A stretch of 64,000 nt of DNA from Niastella sp966211305 (GCA_966211305.1 CBIHPC010000011.1:1-64000); one strand, 5' to 3'. Positions 25,661 to 33,342 are shown, counted from the stretch's first letter. Numbers and translations are program-made. The notes: generated from the sequence alone by a model not told the origin.

Positions 25661-26116
25661 TTACTTAATGGGAATGCTGAAAGCCTGCTCGGTAGGCGGA
25701 AGACATTTTTCATCGTTGCAAACCATGTATTCCACAGCGCCCTTTACCGTTGCGGGAAACTTACCCACTTTTACCTTTTGCTGAAAGATCACCGACTTTT
25801 CAAAGAAAGCCACCTTCATACCGAATGCGGGTTCCATGCGTACGATCGGTTTCGGCTCTTTGGTAGTTCCATTTAAAGTATATTCTTTAGACGCAGGGAA
25901 GGTAAACGTGGTTTTAACCGGACCACCTTCTTCCACTGTTTGTGAATACAAATGCCAGCCGCCTTCAATAGTAGCTTTAATGAACACAACCGCTTCGGTG
26001 GCGCTTAGCTTTTTGGCGCCATAACTCCACTTTACGGGATTCAGGATCTGGGCGCTTCCCTTCAGGGCAGACAATACGAGAACAGCAGCGAAAAATGCTT
26101 TCGTTGAAAATCGCAT
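25661..26116 (-). CDS. DsbD-alpha-like periplasmic domain protein (separate polypeptide)
   Basis: A 151-residue exported protein. The ATG at 26116 gives the signal peptide MRFSTKAFFAAVLVLSALKGSAQ. The frame is open 28 codons further, but that part is made of a repeated DNA tract (LRSEI, LRF words), so it is not taken as coding. The mature part is the immunoglobulin-like DsbD N-terminal domain: VVFIKATIEGGWHLYSQTV, PKPIVRMEPAFGMKVAFFE, with the redox cysteines C133 and C138 in EYMVCNDEKCLPPT. It lies 18 bp upstream of the DsbD gene, so DsbD is split into two proteins made from one operon. Confidence 0.85.
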   Translation of the reverse strand: MRFSTKAFFAAVLVLSALKGSAQILNPVKWSYGAKKLSATEAVVFIKATIEGGWHLYSQTVEEGGPVKTTFTFPASKEYTLNGTTKEPKPIVRMEPAFGMKVAFFEKSVIFQQKVKVGKFPATVKGAVEYMVCNDEKCLPPTEQAFSIPIK

Positions 26117-26157
26117 ACACAATGATTTAGACGGAATGGAGAATAAAATTCCAGGGC

Positions 26158-26359
26158 AAATCTCAGATCGCAAGACCCAAAACAAAATCTCAGATCGCAA
26201 ACTTCAAGATCCAGATAAATTCCAAAACTCAAAATCCAGGACTTAAAACAAAATCTCAGATCGCAAATTTCAAGACCCACACCAGAGTAGTTGGAATTTG
26301 AGACCTGATTTTATTATCTGGTTCTTGTGATTTGAGATTTGGTTCTTGCTTAATTGGAT
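26158..26359. repeat. Heptad repeat tract 4, with three 16-bp copies and an inverted right arm
   Basis: AAATCTCAGATCGCAA occurs at 26158-26173, 26185-26200 and 26251-26266. Between and around these the sequence keeps a 7-nt period, for example attccaa, aactcaa, aatccag, gacttaa, aacaaaa, tctcaga, tcgcaaa, tttcaag. After 26290 the wording becomes complementary and T-rich: ttggaat, ttgagac, ctgattt, tattatc, tggttct, tgtgatt, tgagatt, tggttct. The two arms could pair. It sits between the DsbD-alpha start and the Lrp-type gene. Confidence 0.7.
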
Positions 26360-26501
26360 CTTTTAGCAAATTGAAGAACTTTCCGTTTATTTCCAATAGG
26401 ATTGCCGTTTATCCATAAATTTTATGGCCAAACGACCATTTTTCTTACTTTTATTCGGAAATTAGAATCTTAATACAGCAATTCCTGTTACTTTTTTCAA
26501 T

Positions 26502-26969
26502 ATGCAACTGCCCGAATTAGACACTATCGACCTTCAGATCCTGCGTTTGTTACAGAAAGACGCTTCACTTACCAACAAAGAGATCGCATTTGAGCTCGAC
26601 AAATCGGTAGCCACCATTCATGAGCGCATCAGGAAGCTGAAAGAACAGGGGTATATAAAAAAGATCGTTGCCCTGCTCGACCGCAAAAAGATAAACAGGG
26701 GACTTATCGCCTTTTCGCAGGTATTGTTAAATGATCATACCGCGCAAACCTTAAAAACATTTGAAGAAGAGGTATCGCGTTTTCCCGAGGTGATGGAATG
26801 TTTTCAGATGACGGGCACTTTCGATTTTATCCTGCGCATCGCCACCAGCGACATGGATGCCTACCACGATTTCTACCGAAACAAACTTGCTACCTTACCG
26901 AACATCACAACCGTTCAAAGTTTCTTTGTGTTGTCGGAAACAAAAAGTATCACTGCCTATCCGATATAG
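26502..26969 (+). CDS. Lrp/AsnC-family transcriptional regulator
   Basis: A 155-residue regulator: N-terminal winged helix-turn-helix (LDTIDLQILRLLQKDASLTNKEIAFELDKSVATIHERIRKL) followed by the RAM ligand-binding domain (GLIAFSQVLLNDHTAQTLKTFEEEVSRFPEVMECFQMTGTFDF). Members form multimers and respond to amino acids. An imperfect palindrome ATGGCCAAACGACCAT about 70-90 bp upstream might be its operator, but this is a guess. A run tgaatgg, tgaatgg, tgaatca begins 1 base after its stop codon, part of the heptad family. No neighbouring amino-acid transport or metabolism gene is evident. Confidence 0.93.
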   Translation: MQLPELDTIDLQILRLLQKDASLTNKEIAFELDKSVATIHERIRKLKEQGYIKKIVALLDRKKINRGLIAFSQVLLNDHTAQTLKTFEEEVSRFPEVMECFQMTGTFDFILRIATSDMDAYHDFYRNKLATLPNITTVQSFFVLSETKSITAYPI

Positions 26970-26970
26970 G

Positions 26971-26991
26971 TGAATGGTGAATGGTGAATCA
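26971..26991. repeat. Heptad repeat tract 5 (three units)
   Basis: tgaatgg, tgaatgg, tgaatca directly after the Lrp-type gene's stop codon. The unit wording is close to the tgaatcg heptads of tract 1 (190-238). The remaining gap up to 27230 holds no recognised gene. Confidence 0.6.
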
Positions 26992-27230
26992 TAACAAATG
27001 GCAGGTAACTCACGGCAATAAATAAACTGCTCCAACTGCAATAAAAAAAATGCTGCCATCGATACAGGGGTAATTGCATCGATGGCGCAAACAAAAACAA
27101 CCAACGTATTTAGGATACGAAAAACCCATTTCGTACGCAGGTCCAAGATAGAAAGCCTGCCCGCGTCATTCAATGTCTTTAATTACTGAATTAATGGTAC
27201 ATTTTACTATTCTCCCGTTTAACATACCCC

Positions 27231-27307
27231 TGTATTTTGTATTTGCTTTAGGCTTTAGGCTTTCAGCTTTCAGCTGTATTCTGTATTTGCTTGCAGCTTG
27301 CGATTTT
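27231..27307. repeat. Heptad repeat tract 6 (eleven 7-nt units) at the end of the sensor kinase gene
   Basis: Without loss of register: tgtattt, tgtattt, gctttag, gctttag, gctttca, gctttca, gctgtat, tctgtat, ttgcttg, cagcttg, cgatttt. The last base touches the histidine kinase stop codon (27307-27309 on the minus strand), so the tract forms the immediate 3' untranslated sequence. The wording matches the right half of tract 7 (30721-30762). Confidence 0.75.
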
Positions 27308-28665
27308 CATCCCTCAAACGACAGGTAAAAAACATTATACCCTCCTTCCCTGAAAAAACTAACGTTTCCCCTGTGCAGTTCCGTGATCTGTTTTACCAAT
27401 GGCAGGCCCAAACCATTTCCCTTGATGCCGGTGGCGTTCGAGGCGCGGTAAAAAGGTGTGAACATCAGGTTTTCCTCTTCCGCCGACAATGGTTTGCCGA
27501 GGTTTTTAAAGATCAGCTTCTTTGAATTCTTCAGCAGCCGAACGATCACAATGGCCTTTCCATCGTCGGCATACTGCAATGCATTTTTCAGCAGGTTATT
27601 AAAAGCCATGGTCAGCAATGGCACATTGGCATGGATCATCAACGTTTCTTCTTCGGCAGCCTCCCCTTCGAAATTCACTTCAATCAGCGAATTCGGGAAC
27701 AGGACCTGAATGATCTCAACCGATCTGAACAACAGCTCATCGAGCCTCACACGCGGATACTCCTGTTCGGTTATGATCTTATAATCTGACAGCAACAATA
27801 ATGAATTGGTGATACCGGTAAGGTTCTGTTGCTGCAGGTATAATTGCTCCAGCGCCTGGCGGTATTGCTGTGCGTTCAATTCCCTGCCCAGCGCATTTTC
27901 GGTAATGCCGATCATGGCGGTAAGCGGCGTTCTGAGCTCGTGTGAAGCATAATGCACAAAATCCTTTTGGATACTGAACGATTGCTGCAGCCGCTCCAGC
28001 ATCTGGTTGAACCGGGCGGCAAGGCTGTTCACTTCTTCCCCCTGCCCTTCCTGTTTTAACCTTATATCAAGATTGGCTGAATTGATATTCTGCAGGTTGC
28101 TTTTTAAAGATTCAAGCGGGTTGATAACGCGTTTTACAAAAAAATAGGTGGCCGTCCAGCCAACGATGAGGCCCGCGAAGTATACGATGAACATTACCCA
28201 TTTCATGAAGGTCATTTTTCTGCGGCCGTATTTATCGAAGGCTTCGGCCAGAATGGTGTAGTCTTTATTATCCTGCCTGATATAAATAGCGATCAGTTCA
28301 TCGTTGCCTTTCGTTGTAAAAAACTCCTTATTCTCCTTTGCCCGCTTCAGCAAAGCCCGGTCATAGTCGATCTTTTTATCATCGATACTGCTATAGATCA
28401 CCTGTTCGCCTTCAAAGATCATGATCTTCTCGTTGTATAAGGTGTTAAGCGTATTCCTATCGATAACCTTCAACAGGTCAAGATCGATCTGTTCTACTTC
28501 TATCAGCAGCTTGAACGTGGTAAGCGATCGGTCCTTCAGCCTGTTGTAAAACTCTTCCTTGCGAAAGTCGGCCGATGAAAAATAAACGATCAGCAGCGCT
28601 ATGGTAAGAAAAACGGTGAACAGAATGGAAAACCCTATGGCGAATCGTACCCGTAAGCTTTTCAT
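27307..28665 (-). CDS. Two-component sensor histidine kinase
   Basis: A 452-residue membrane sensor. It has one membrane helix at about residues 8-29 and a second at 156-178, enclosing a periplasmic sensor domain of about 125 residues. A HAMP linker (RVINPLESLKSNLQNINSANLDI) follows. The H-box His242 is in HYASHELRTPLTAMIG. The ATP-binding domain has an N-box (NNLLKNALQYADDGKA) and a G-box (ATGIKGNGLGLPLVKQI). It would autophosphorylate and pass the phosphate to the response regulator encoded just upstream (28697-29389), 31 bp away on the same strand. The stimulus is unknown. Its 3' end borders a heptad repeat tract. Confidence 0.95.
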   Translation of the reverse strand: MKSLRVRFAIGFSILFTVFLTIALLIVYFSSADFRKEEFYNRLKDRSLTTFKLLIEVEQIDLDLLKVIDRNTLNTLYNEKIMIFEGEQVIYSSIDDKKIDYDRALLKRAKENKEFFTTKGNDELIAIYIRQDNKDYTILAEAFDKYGRRKMTFMKWVMFIVYFAGLIVGWTATYFFVKRVINPLESLKSNLQNINSANLDIRLKQEGQGEEVNSLAARFNQMLERLQQSFSIQKDFVHYASHELRTPLTAMIGITENALGRELNAQQYRQALEQLYLQQQNLTGITNSLLLLSDYKIITEQEYPRVRLDELLFRSVEIIQVLFPNSLIEVNFEGEAAEEETLMIHANVPLLTMAFNNLLKNALQYADDGKAIVIVRLLKNSKKLIFKNLGKPLSAEEENLMFTPFYRASNATGIKGNGLGLPLVKQITELHRGNVSFFREGGYNVFYLSFEG

Positions 28666-28696
28666 ATATTACTATGATGTATTCGGTATGGCGAAA

Positions 28697-29389
28697 TTAC
28701 TGCCCGGGGGAAAGAAAATAACCAAATCCCGGTTTTGTATGGATCAGTTTATTGGCAAAAGATTTATCGATCTTGTTCCTTAGTAAATTTATGTACACTT
28801 CAATTGTGTTATCGCCAACGCTGTATTTGCCTTTCCAGACCTTCTTCAGTATTTCTTCTTTTGATACCGGCAACCCATTGCTTTCGGCCAGCAGGGCAAG
28901 CAGGTTGAATTCGGTCTGGCTGAGTTTGATGACATCCTTTCCGCGGAAAACAGATTTCCCTTTTATATCGATATTCAGATCGCCTACCTGGTAAAACCGC
29001 TTGCCACCCGGCACCAGTTCATATCGCTTCAAAATTGTTTTCAGCCGCGCGATCAATTCCTCCATAAAAAACGGCTTTATAATGTAATCATCGGCCCCTG
29101 TTTCAAAACCCTGCAGGCGGTAATGTACATCGCTGTACGCCGTAACCATCAGCACGGGTAATTCAGCATTGTTCTTCTTTATGATGGATGTTGCCTGTAA
29201 CCCGTTTATTCCGGGCAGCCTGATATCCATGATAACTGCATCGGCAACATGAAGAATATCCGATTCTATAGCCTGTTCTGCTTTAGAGTACGCAAACACA
29301 TCAAACTCGTTACGAATGAGGTTTTCCACCATATTCTGCTGAACAGCAATTTCGTCTTCAATAACAATAATGCATTTCTTTTTTTCCAT
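28697..29389 (-). CDS. OmpR-family response regulator
   Basis: About 230 residues. The ATG at 29389 is chosen; a TTG lies four codons upstream. The receiver domain starts MEKKKCIIVIEDEIAVQQN and holds the acceptor Asp55 in AVIMDIRLPG, T in VLMVTAYSDV and K in YIIKPFFMEE. The C-terminal winged-helix domain follows (SQTEFNLLALLAESNGLPVSKEEILKKVWKGKYSVGDNTIEVYINLLRNKI shape), ending in HTKPGFGYFL. It is the partner of the kinase at 27307-28665, with the regulator first in the operon. Confidence 0.95.
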   Translation of the reverse strand: MEKKKCIIVIEDEIAVQQNMVENLIRNEFDVFAYSKAEQAIESDILHVADAVIMDIRLPGINGLQATSIIKKNNAELPVLMVTAYSDVHYRLQGFETGADDYIIKPFFMEELIARLKTILKRYELVPGGKRFYQVGDLNIDIKGKSVFRGKDVIKLSQTEFNLLALLAESNGLPVSKEEILKKVWKGKYSVGDNTIEVYINLLRNKIDKSFANKLIHTKPGFGYFLSPGQ

Positions 29390-29656
29390 CAATAATGGCA
29401 ATGAATTATAACTCCCAAATTAAGAAAGAAAAAGCAATACAAACAACTACTGACTTTTTATAATAACATCCGGCCTTTAAGCCCATTTTAAGGTTTTTCT
29501 TATTATTTTCAATATACCTGAACGCCATCCTTGTGTACTTATCGCATTACTTCTGCACACCCCTAAAACTATTCTATAAAAACATATGGTTATCATTGGG
29601 GAGAACCCAACGCGGGACCAATAACAATTATCTGATATCCATTCAATTTTACCACT

Positions 29657-30601
29657 ATGAATGAAGCGCATTTGATAGACTGGATAGATCAACATGAAAA
29701 AGCTGACGAAACTCAGTTTATTATATTGATCGATCTGCATCAACCAGTAATCGGAAAGGTTTGCAGTCTTTATAAACACTCGAAAGACGACCAGGAAACC
29801 CTTTTCAGGGAGATCGTGTTCCGGTTATGGCAATCGGCCGCTGCCGGTAATGATAAACTACAGCTCAGCGACCGTATATACCAGGTAATGTTAAGCACCG
29901 CCATTTCCAGCAATATCATCAATGCATCCAAACGGTTCGGTAATAAACCTGAAAAGCTGCCGCATGCCGGTATCGGGGAACAAATGATGATCGCCATCAG
30001 GGAACTGGCCGATGACGACAAGGCCATCCTCCTCTTGTACCTGGAAGAGCTGCCTTACCCCCAGATAGCGGAAATAACCGGCATTGCCGAAACCATTGTG
30101 GGCGTAAAACTAAGCAGGATCAAAAAGAAAGTACAGCAGCAGATCACCATACCCCGGGATAAATATATTTTAAAATCGATCTGGCGTAACATAGAAACGG
30201 ACCTGAAAAGTGAAACCGAATTAAGGTCCATAATAAACGAACCTGGCAGCCCCGTTTTTGGAATCCTCGGTAATATCCTGCCACCGCATCCCTTTGCCAA
30301 AATTCCGGCATCAAATACCGACCTTAAAAGATCGCTGGAAGATCAGCTTACGAAAATAAGAATGTATGCAAGCGCATCGATCACCAGCCGTGTTATTGCT
30401 CTTGCCTGTTTGCTGGTGCTCGGAAGGTTCGTCTTTGCCGATAACATGACCATGCGATGGGTGATGGCGGCCACCCTGCTGTTTTTAGCCATTCACGTAG
30501 TGGTGCTATCGGTTACCTGGGCGAAAAGGGCAAGGCAAATGAAAAGTACCATCGACCACCTACGCGCCCAACGGGAAATCAGAAAGAGTTATAAGTTGTA
30601 A
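29657..30601 (+). CDS. Sigma-70-like protein with a C-terminal membrane domain
   Basis: A 314-residue protein. Residues 1-165 look like an ECF-type sigma factor: a region-2-like helical stretch (ETLFREIVFRLWQSAAAG and following) that is only weakly conserved, and a clear region-4 helix-turn-helix (LPYPQIAEITGIAETIVGVKLSRIKKK). After a linker of about 80 residues come two strong membrane helices at about 246-262 (VIALACLLVLGRFVF) and 268-288 (VMAATLLFLAIHVVVLSV). It ends with a basic segment (RARQMKSTIDHLRAQREI). ECF factors are normally soluble with a separate membrane anti-sigma factor. Here sigma-like and membrane parts are in one chain, so release by proteolysis or membrane-tethered sensing is possible. 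No anti-sigma gene is adjacent. Confidence 0.7.
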   Translation: MNEAHLIDWIDQHEKADETQFIILIDLHQPVIGKVCSLYKHSKDDQETLFREIVFRLWQSAAAGNDKLQLSDRIYQVMLSTAISSNIINASKRFGNKPEKLPHAGIGEQMMIAIRELADDDKAILLLYLEELPYPQIAEITGIAETIVGVKLSRIKKKVQQQITIPRDKYILKSIWRNIETDLKSETELRSIINEPGSPVFGILGNILPPHPFAKIPASNTDLKRSLEDQLTKIRMYASASITSRVIALACLLVLGRFVFADNMTMRWVMAATLLFLAIHVVVLSVTWAKRARQMKSTIDHLRAQREIRKSYKL

Positions 30602-30628
30602 GTTCCTTTTGTTCGGAACTCATAAAAC

Positions 30629-30762
30629 ATTCGCGGGCCCCTACACTTTCGGTTTGTGGTTTATGGTTTGTGGTTCTTTTATTCGGGACAGAAAAGCAAT
30701 TGCATGCTTTCCGCGCTTTCTGTATTTGCTTGGGCTTTGGGCTTTCAGCTTGCAGCTGTATG
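30629..30762 (+). repeat. Dispersed heptad-bearing element, copy B (tract 7)
   Basis: Matches copy A (8387-8498) in inverted orientation, with only four mismatches over the 59-nt core starting GTTCTTTTATTCGGGAC at 30673. Register of heptads from 30651: ggtttgt, ggtttat, ggtttgt, ggttctt, ttattcg, ggacaga, aaagcaa, ttgcatg, ctttccg, cgctttc, tgtattt, gcttggg, ctttggg, ctttcag, cttgcag, ctgtatg. It lies between the sigma-like gene and the DUF892 gene. No coding frame is convincing in the gap. Confidence 0.75.
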
Positions 30763-30972
30763 CTGCTCTCCCTAATTGAGCAATAATAGCAACGATTTAT
30801 TACGCCCCTTTTTTTATCACAATGGAAACCTCCAAGTAACGGGGTTTTATAATTACGCCGGCTGTGGAATGATTTTTAATGAAATCCTGTTATATCGCTT
30901 ACAAACGAATTAATGTCGGACTATTGTTTTCTCTTCTAATGTTGCTCATCATTCATAATAAAACACAGTTAT

Positions 30973-31503
30973 ATGGAAACCAGATCGCAGACAAATCAGA
31001 CTTCAATTTTGCAGAACTTTTTCTTAACCTGTTTGCAGGAGCTTTACTGGTCAGAAACCCATTTGGTAAATGTACTCAATACCATGAGCAAGGCTGCCAC
31101 CAATGTAGAGTTGCAGGAGGCATTCATACAGCACATGGAAGAAACGACACGACATAAAGAGCGGCTCGAACAGGTTTTTGCAAAAATGGGCATCGAGCCA
31201 CAGGCCGAACCATGTATGGGACTACAGGGGCTTTTTGATGAAGGCTGGCAGGTGATAGACGAAACAGAACCGGGCACCAACCAACGCGATGTGGCGTTGA
31301 TCATTGCAGCACAGAAAGTGGAACACTATGAAATTGCCAGTTACGGAAGTTTAATAACGCTGGCCAAAACGATGGGACAAAAAGAGATCGCCGACCTGCT
31401 TGTTCCAACTTTAAAGGAAGAGAAAGATACCGATCTGGCATTAACCAAAATTGCCGAAAACGGTATCAATGCCGAGGCAACCCAGGAAAAGATGAACGCC
31501 TGA
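30973..31503 (+). CDS. YciF/YciE-type ferritin-like protein (DUF892)
   Basis: A 176-residue soluble protein of the DUF892/YciF family, a ferritin-like four-helix bundle linked to stress and stationary phase. Recognisable pieces are QNFFLTCLQELYWSETHLVNVLNTMSKAATN, LQEAFIQHMEETTRHKERLEQVFAKMG and AQKVEHYEIASYGSLITLAKTMGQKEIADLL. The His/Glu residues in the helices (EETTRH, EHYE) are the expected metal ligands. A second DUF892 gene lies at 33343-33942. The hairpin 31525-31561 ends the transcript. Confidence 0.92.
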   Translation: METRSQTNQTSILQNFFLTCLQELYWSETHLVNVLNTMSKAATNVELQEAFIQHMEETTRHKERLEQVFAKMGIEPQAEPCMGLQGLFDEGWQVIDETEPGTNQRDVALIIAAQKVEHYEIASYGSLITLAKTMGQKEIADLLVPTLKEEKDTDLALTKIAENGINAEATQEKMNA

Positions 31504-31524
31504 ACCGGCATACATCAACCATTC

Positions 31525-31561
31525 AAAACTGCATGCCGTTACGACCTGCAGTTTTTATTTT
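31525..31561 (+). terminator. Terminator after the first DUF892 gene
   Basis: AAACTGCA (31526-31533) pairs with TGCAGTTT (31547-31554) over a 13-nt loop, followed by TTATTTTTTA. It lies 24 bp after the stop codon and 10 bp before the next gene. Confidence 0.7.
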
Positions 31562-31570
31562 TTAAAGCCC

Positions 31571-32305
31571 ATGATCGTTATACCCACCGAAGAATTGTTG
31601 CAGTTCAGGAAACACCGGCCATTCCCTTTGCCCGATAAACCATGGCTTATTTACCAGCAATGGAAGGATACGTTATTCCTGCATTGCCCGGTAAAACCGG
31701 CATTGGTAAAACCCTTATTACCGGCCGGATTAACCCTCGATACCCTCTCAGGCATTGCCTGGGTATCGGTGGTGGCGTTCACTATTACCGACCTGCGCAT
31801 GCGCGTTATGTCTGTAATACCAATGCTGCCGGTATTTAACGAACTCAACCTGCGCACGTATGTGGTACGCGACAATATTCCCGGTATCTATTTCCTTCAG
31901 ATAAAAGCCGGCAGTCACCTGGCTGTACTGGCAAACAGGATGACGACCAAACTGCGGTATCAGTACGCCGATGTTCGCAAAACACCCGCCTTCCATTATT
32001 TTATGAGCGCCGGTAAAGAGAACAGCCTGCTGGATATCGATTTCAACCCGGGCTCCTTCTTTCACGAAGTGCCGGCCCTCGACCGCTGGCTTACGGAGCG
32101 GTATTGCTGTTACCAGGAGGATGGCGCACACCTGTACAGGTATAATATTCATCACCCCGTATGGCCGTTGTACGATGTGCAAACCAATTATCATTTGTTG
32201 CGATACAACTTCGGCGACCTGCACCTAACCGACCAATCGGTTCACCTGATGCATTATTCGCCCCTACAAACCGCGTTGATCTGGCGAAGGGAGCGCATTA
32301 TATAA
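31571..32305 (+). CDS. DUF2071 family protein (YqjF-like)
   Basis: A 244-residue soluble protein of the DUF2071 family: PWLIYQQWKDTLFLHCPVKPALVKPLLPAGLTLDTLSGIAWVSVVAFTITDLRMR is the typical opening, followed by ELNLRTYVVRDNIPGIYFLQIKAGSHLA. The fold is a beta-barrel seen in YqjF proteins; the function is unknown. It follows the DUF892 gene after a terminator and precedes the SemiSWEET-like gene. No other association can be made. Confidence 0.88.
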   Translation: MIVIPTEELLQFRKHRPFPLPDKPWLIYQQWKDTLFLHCPVKPALVKPLLPAGLTLDTLSGIAWVSVVAFTITDLRMRVMSVIPMLPVFNELNLRTYVVRDNIPGIYFLQIKAGSHLAVLANRMTTKLRYQYADVRKTPAFHYFMSAGKENSLLDIDFNPGSFFHEVPALDRWLTERYCCYQEDGAHLYRYNIHHPVWPLYDVQTNYHLLRYNFGDLHLTDQSVHLMHYSPLQTALIWRRERII

Positions 32306-32332
32306 GAGGATGCGCCGGCTGTCACTTTTTGA

Positions 32333-32656
32333 TTGGCCGGTGGCACACCGTTTTATCAGGCTGTTATAAAAAACCTGAAAGAATACACACAATATATAGG
32401 CATTGTTGCAGGTATACTTACCTCGGCGTCGTTGTTACCCCAGTTGGTTAAAATCATTCGCGAGAAAAAAGCACAGGGTGTTTCGCTCGGTATGTTTATC
32501 GTTCTGCTCCTCGGCATCGGGTGTTGGATATGGTATGGCATTGAAAAGACCGATTACCCTATTATTCTTACCAACAGCTTTTCTTTTCTCATCAACTCAT
32601 TGATCCTGTTCTTTTCAATTAAGTATAAAACGAGCGAGGCGCGGGCGAAGGAATGA
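32333..32656 (+). CDS. SemiSWEET family sugar transporter (PQ-loop protein)
   Basis: A 107-residue membrane protein with three helices: YIGIVAGILTSASLLPQLVKI (residues about 20-40), GMFIVLLLGIGCWIWYGI (50-68) and ITNSFSFLINSLILFFSI (80-97). The first contains the PQ-loop motif LLPQ. SemiSWEETs work as dimers and move sugars along their gradients. The frame contains no ATG or GTG before the first helix, so a TTG at 32333 is taken as the start. It may be weakly translated or the true start may differ. Confidence 0.8.
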   Translation: MAGGTPFYQAVIKNLKEYTQYIGIVAGILTSASLLPQLVKIIREKKAQGVSLGMFIVLLLGIGCWIWYGIEKTDYPIILTNSFSFLINSLILFFSIKYKTSEARAKE

Positions 32657-32727
32657 AAATTGCTGATCATGACACGGACGTTCGCAAAGATGAACCACTG
32701 GAAGATACCGATCAATAAAAATACCAT

Positions 32728-32780
32728 GGCCGCTTACACTTGTATAACATGAATAAACTGTTGTATAAGCGTATGCGGCC
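32728..32780. repeat. Imperfect 22-bp inverted repeat
   Basis: The arms (32728-32749 and 32759-32780) match in 18 of 22 positions, with a 9-nt loop. The left arm begins GGCCGCTTACACTTG. It lies between the SemiSWEET gene and the convergent small membrane gene at 32807. It may be a shared hairpin for both transcripts, but there is no T-run next to either arm. Confidence 0.5.
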
Positions 32781-32806
32781 ACGGTAATACAGTAACTGAT
32801 AAAATA

Positions 32807-33067
32807 CTAGCCCTTGTCTGTTTTGTCATGCCCACGTTGTTTTACCAGTTTGTTGTAAATACCAAATAACAGGAAGGGAGCAGCCCACTGGCCGACAAAT
32901 AAGCTCATGTGTTTTTGACGGGCGATCTGTAACGCCAGTGAAGCGGTCATAGCGCCTATGGACGCCCACAGGAACACATCGGATGGAATTTTAGAAGTTT
33001 GCTCTTCAATGCTCTTTGCAATTTTACCTTCCCTCTTTTGCTGCTGTGTACTGAACGTTGATTCCAT
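32807..33067 (-). CDS. Small membrane protein of unknown function
   Basis: An 86-residue protein with a charged N terminus (QQQKREGKIAKSIEEQTSK), two membrane helices at about 29-46 (VFLWASIGAMTASLALQIA) and 55-73 (FVGQWAAPFLLFGIYNKLV), and a basic tail. The composition resembles small stress-associated membrane proteins that accompany YciF-like genes, but no family is recognised. It has an ATG start and is followed by the hairpin at 32728-32780. Confidence 0.65.
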   Translation of the reverse strand: MESTFSTQQQKREGKIAKSIEEQTSKIPSDVFLWASIGAMTASLALQIARQKHMSLFVGQWAAPFLLFGIYNKLVKQRGHDKTDKG

Positions 33068-33281
33068 ATAAATTTATTTTAGGTTATTTATCAATGAATG
33101 GATGTAAAATCCGTGCCATACAATATACCCTATATTGTACACCAATATAAATTCCTGTTATGTCATGTACACCATATACACAAAAACAAAATTCACTGCT
33201 TTCATTGACGCTTCCAGTGGTTTTGGCCGTGGCATGGCCGCAGGCGGTGATGATGTAAGGCCATACCCCATAAGTACGTGC

Positions 33282-33314
33282 AAAAAAAACAGTAAGATGC
33301 ACAACATCTTACTG
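33282..33314 (-). terminator. Terminator after the second DUF892 gene
   Basis: CAGTAAGATG (33290-33299) and CATCTTACTG (33305-33314) form a perfect 10-bp stem with a 5-nt loop. On the minus strand it is followed by an eight-base T-run (33282-33289), so it terminates the gene ending at 33343. Confidence 0.85.
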
Positions 33315-33342
33315 CTTAATTTATGGTTGGGCCTGTAACTTA

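Noticed and set aside
24771..25784. A 337-codon plus-strand frame
   Set aside because: It is the antisense of the DsbD gene, whose motifs and redox cysteines are clear on the minus strand.
26062..26280. A 72-codon minus-strand frame over the heptad tract, and the N-terminal extension of the DsbD-alpha frame
   Set aside because: The residues (repeated LEICDLRF-like words) come from the DNA repeat, not from protein selection; a good signal peptide starts at 26116.
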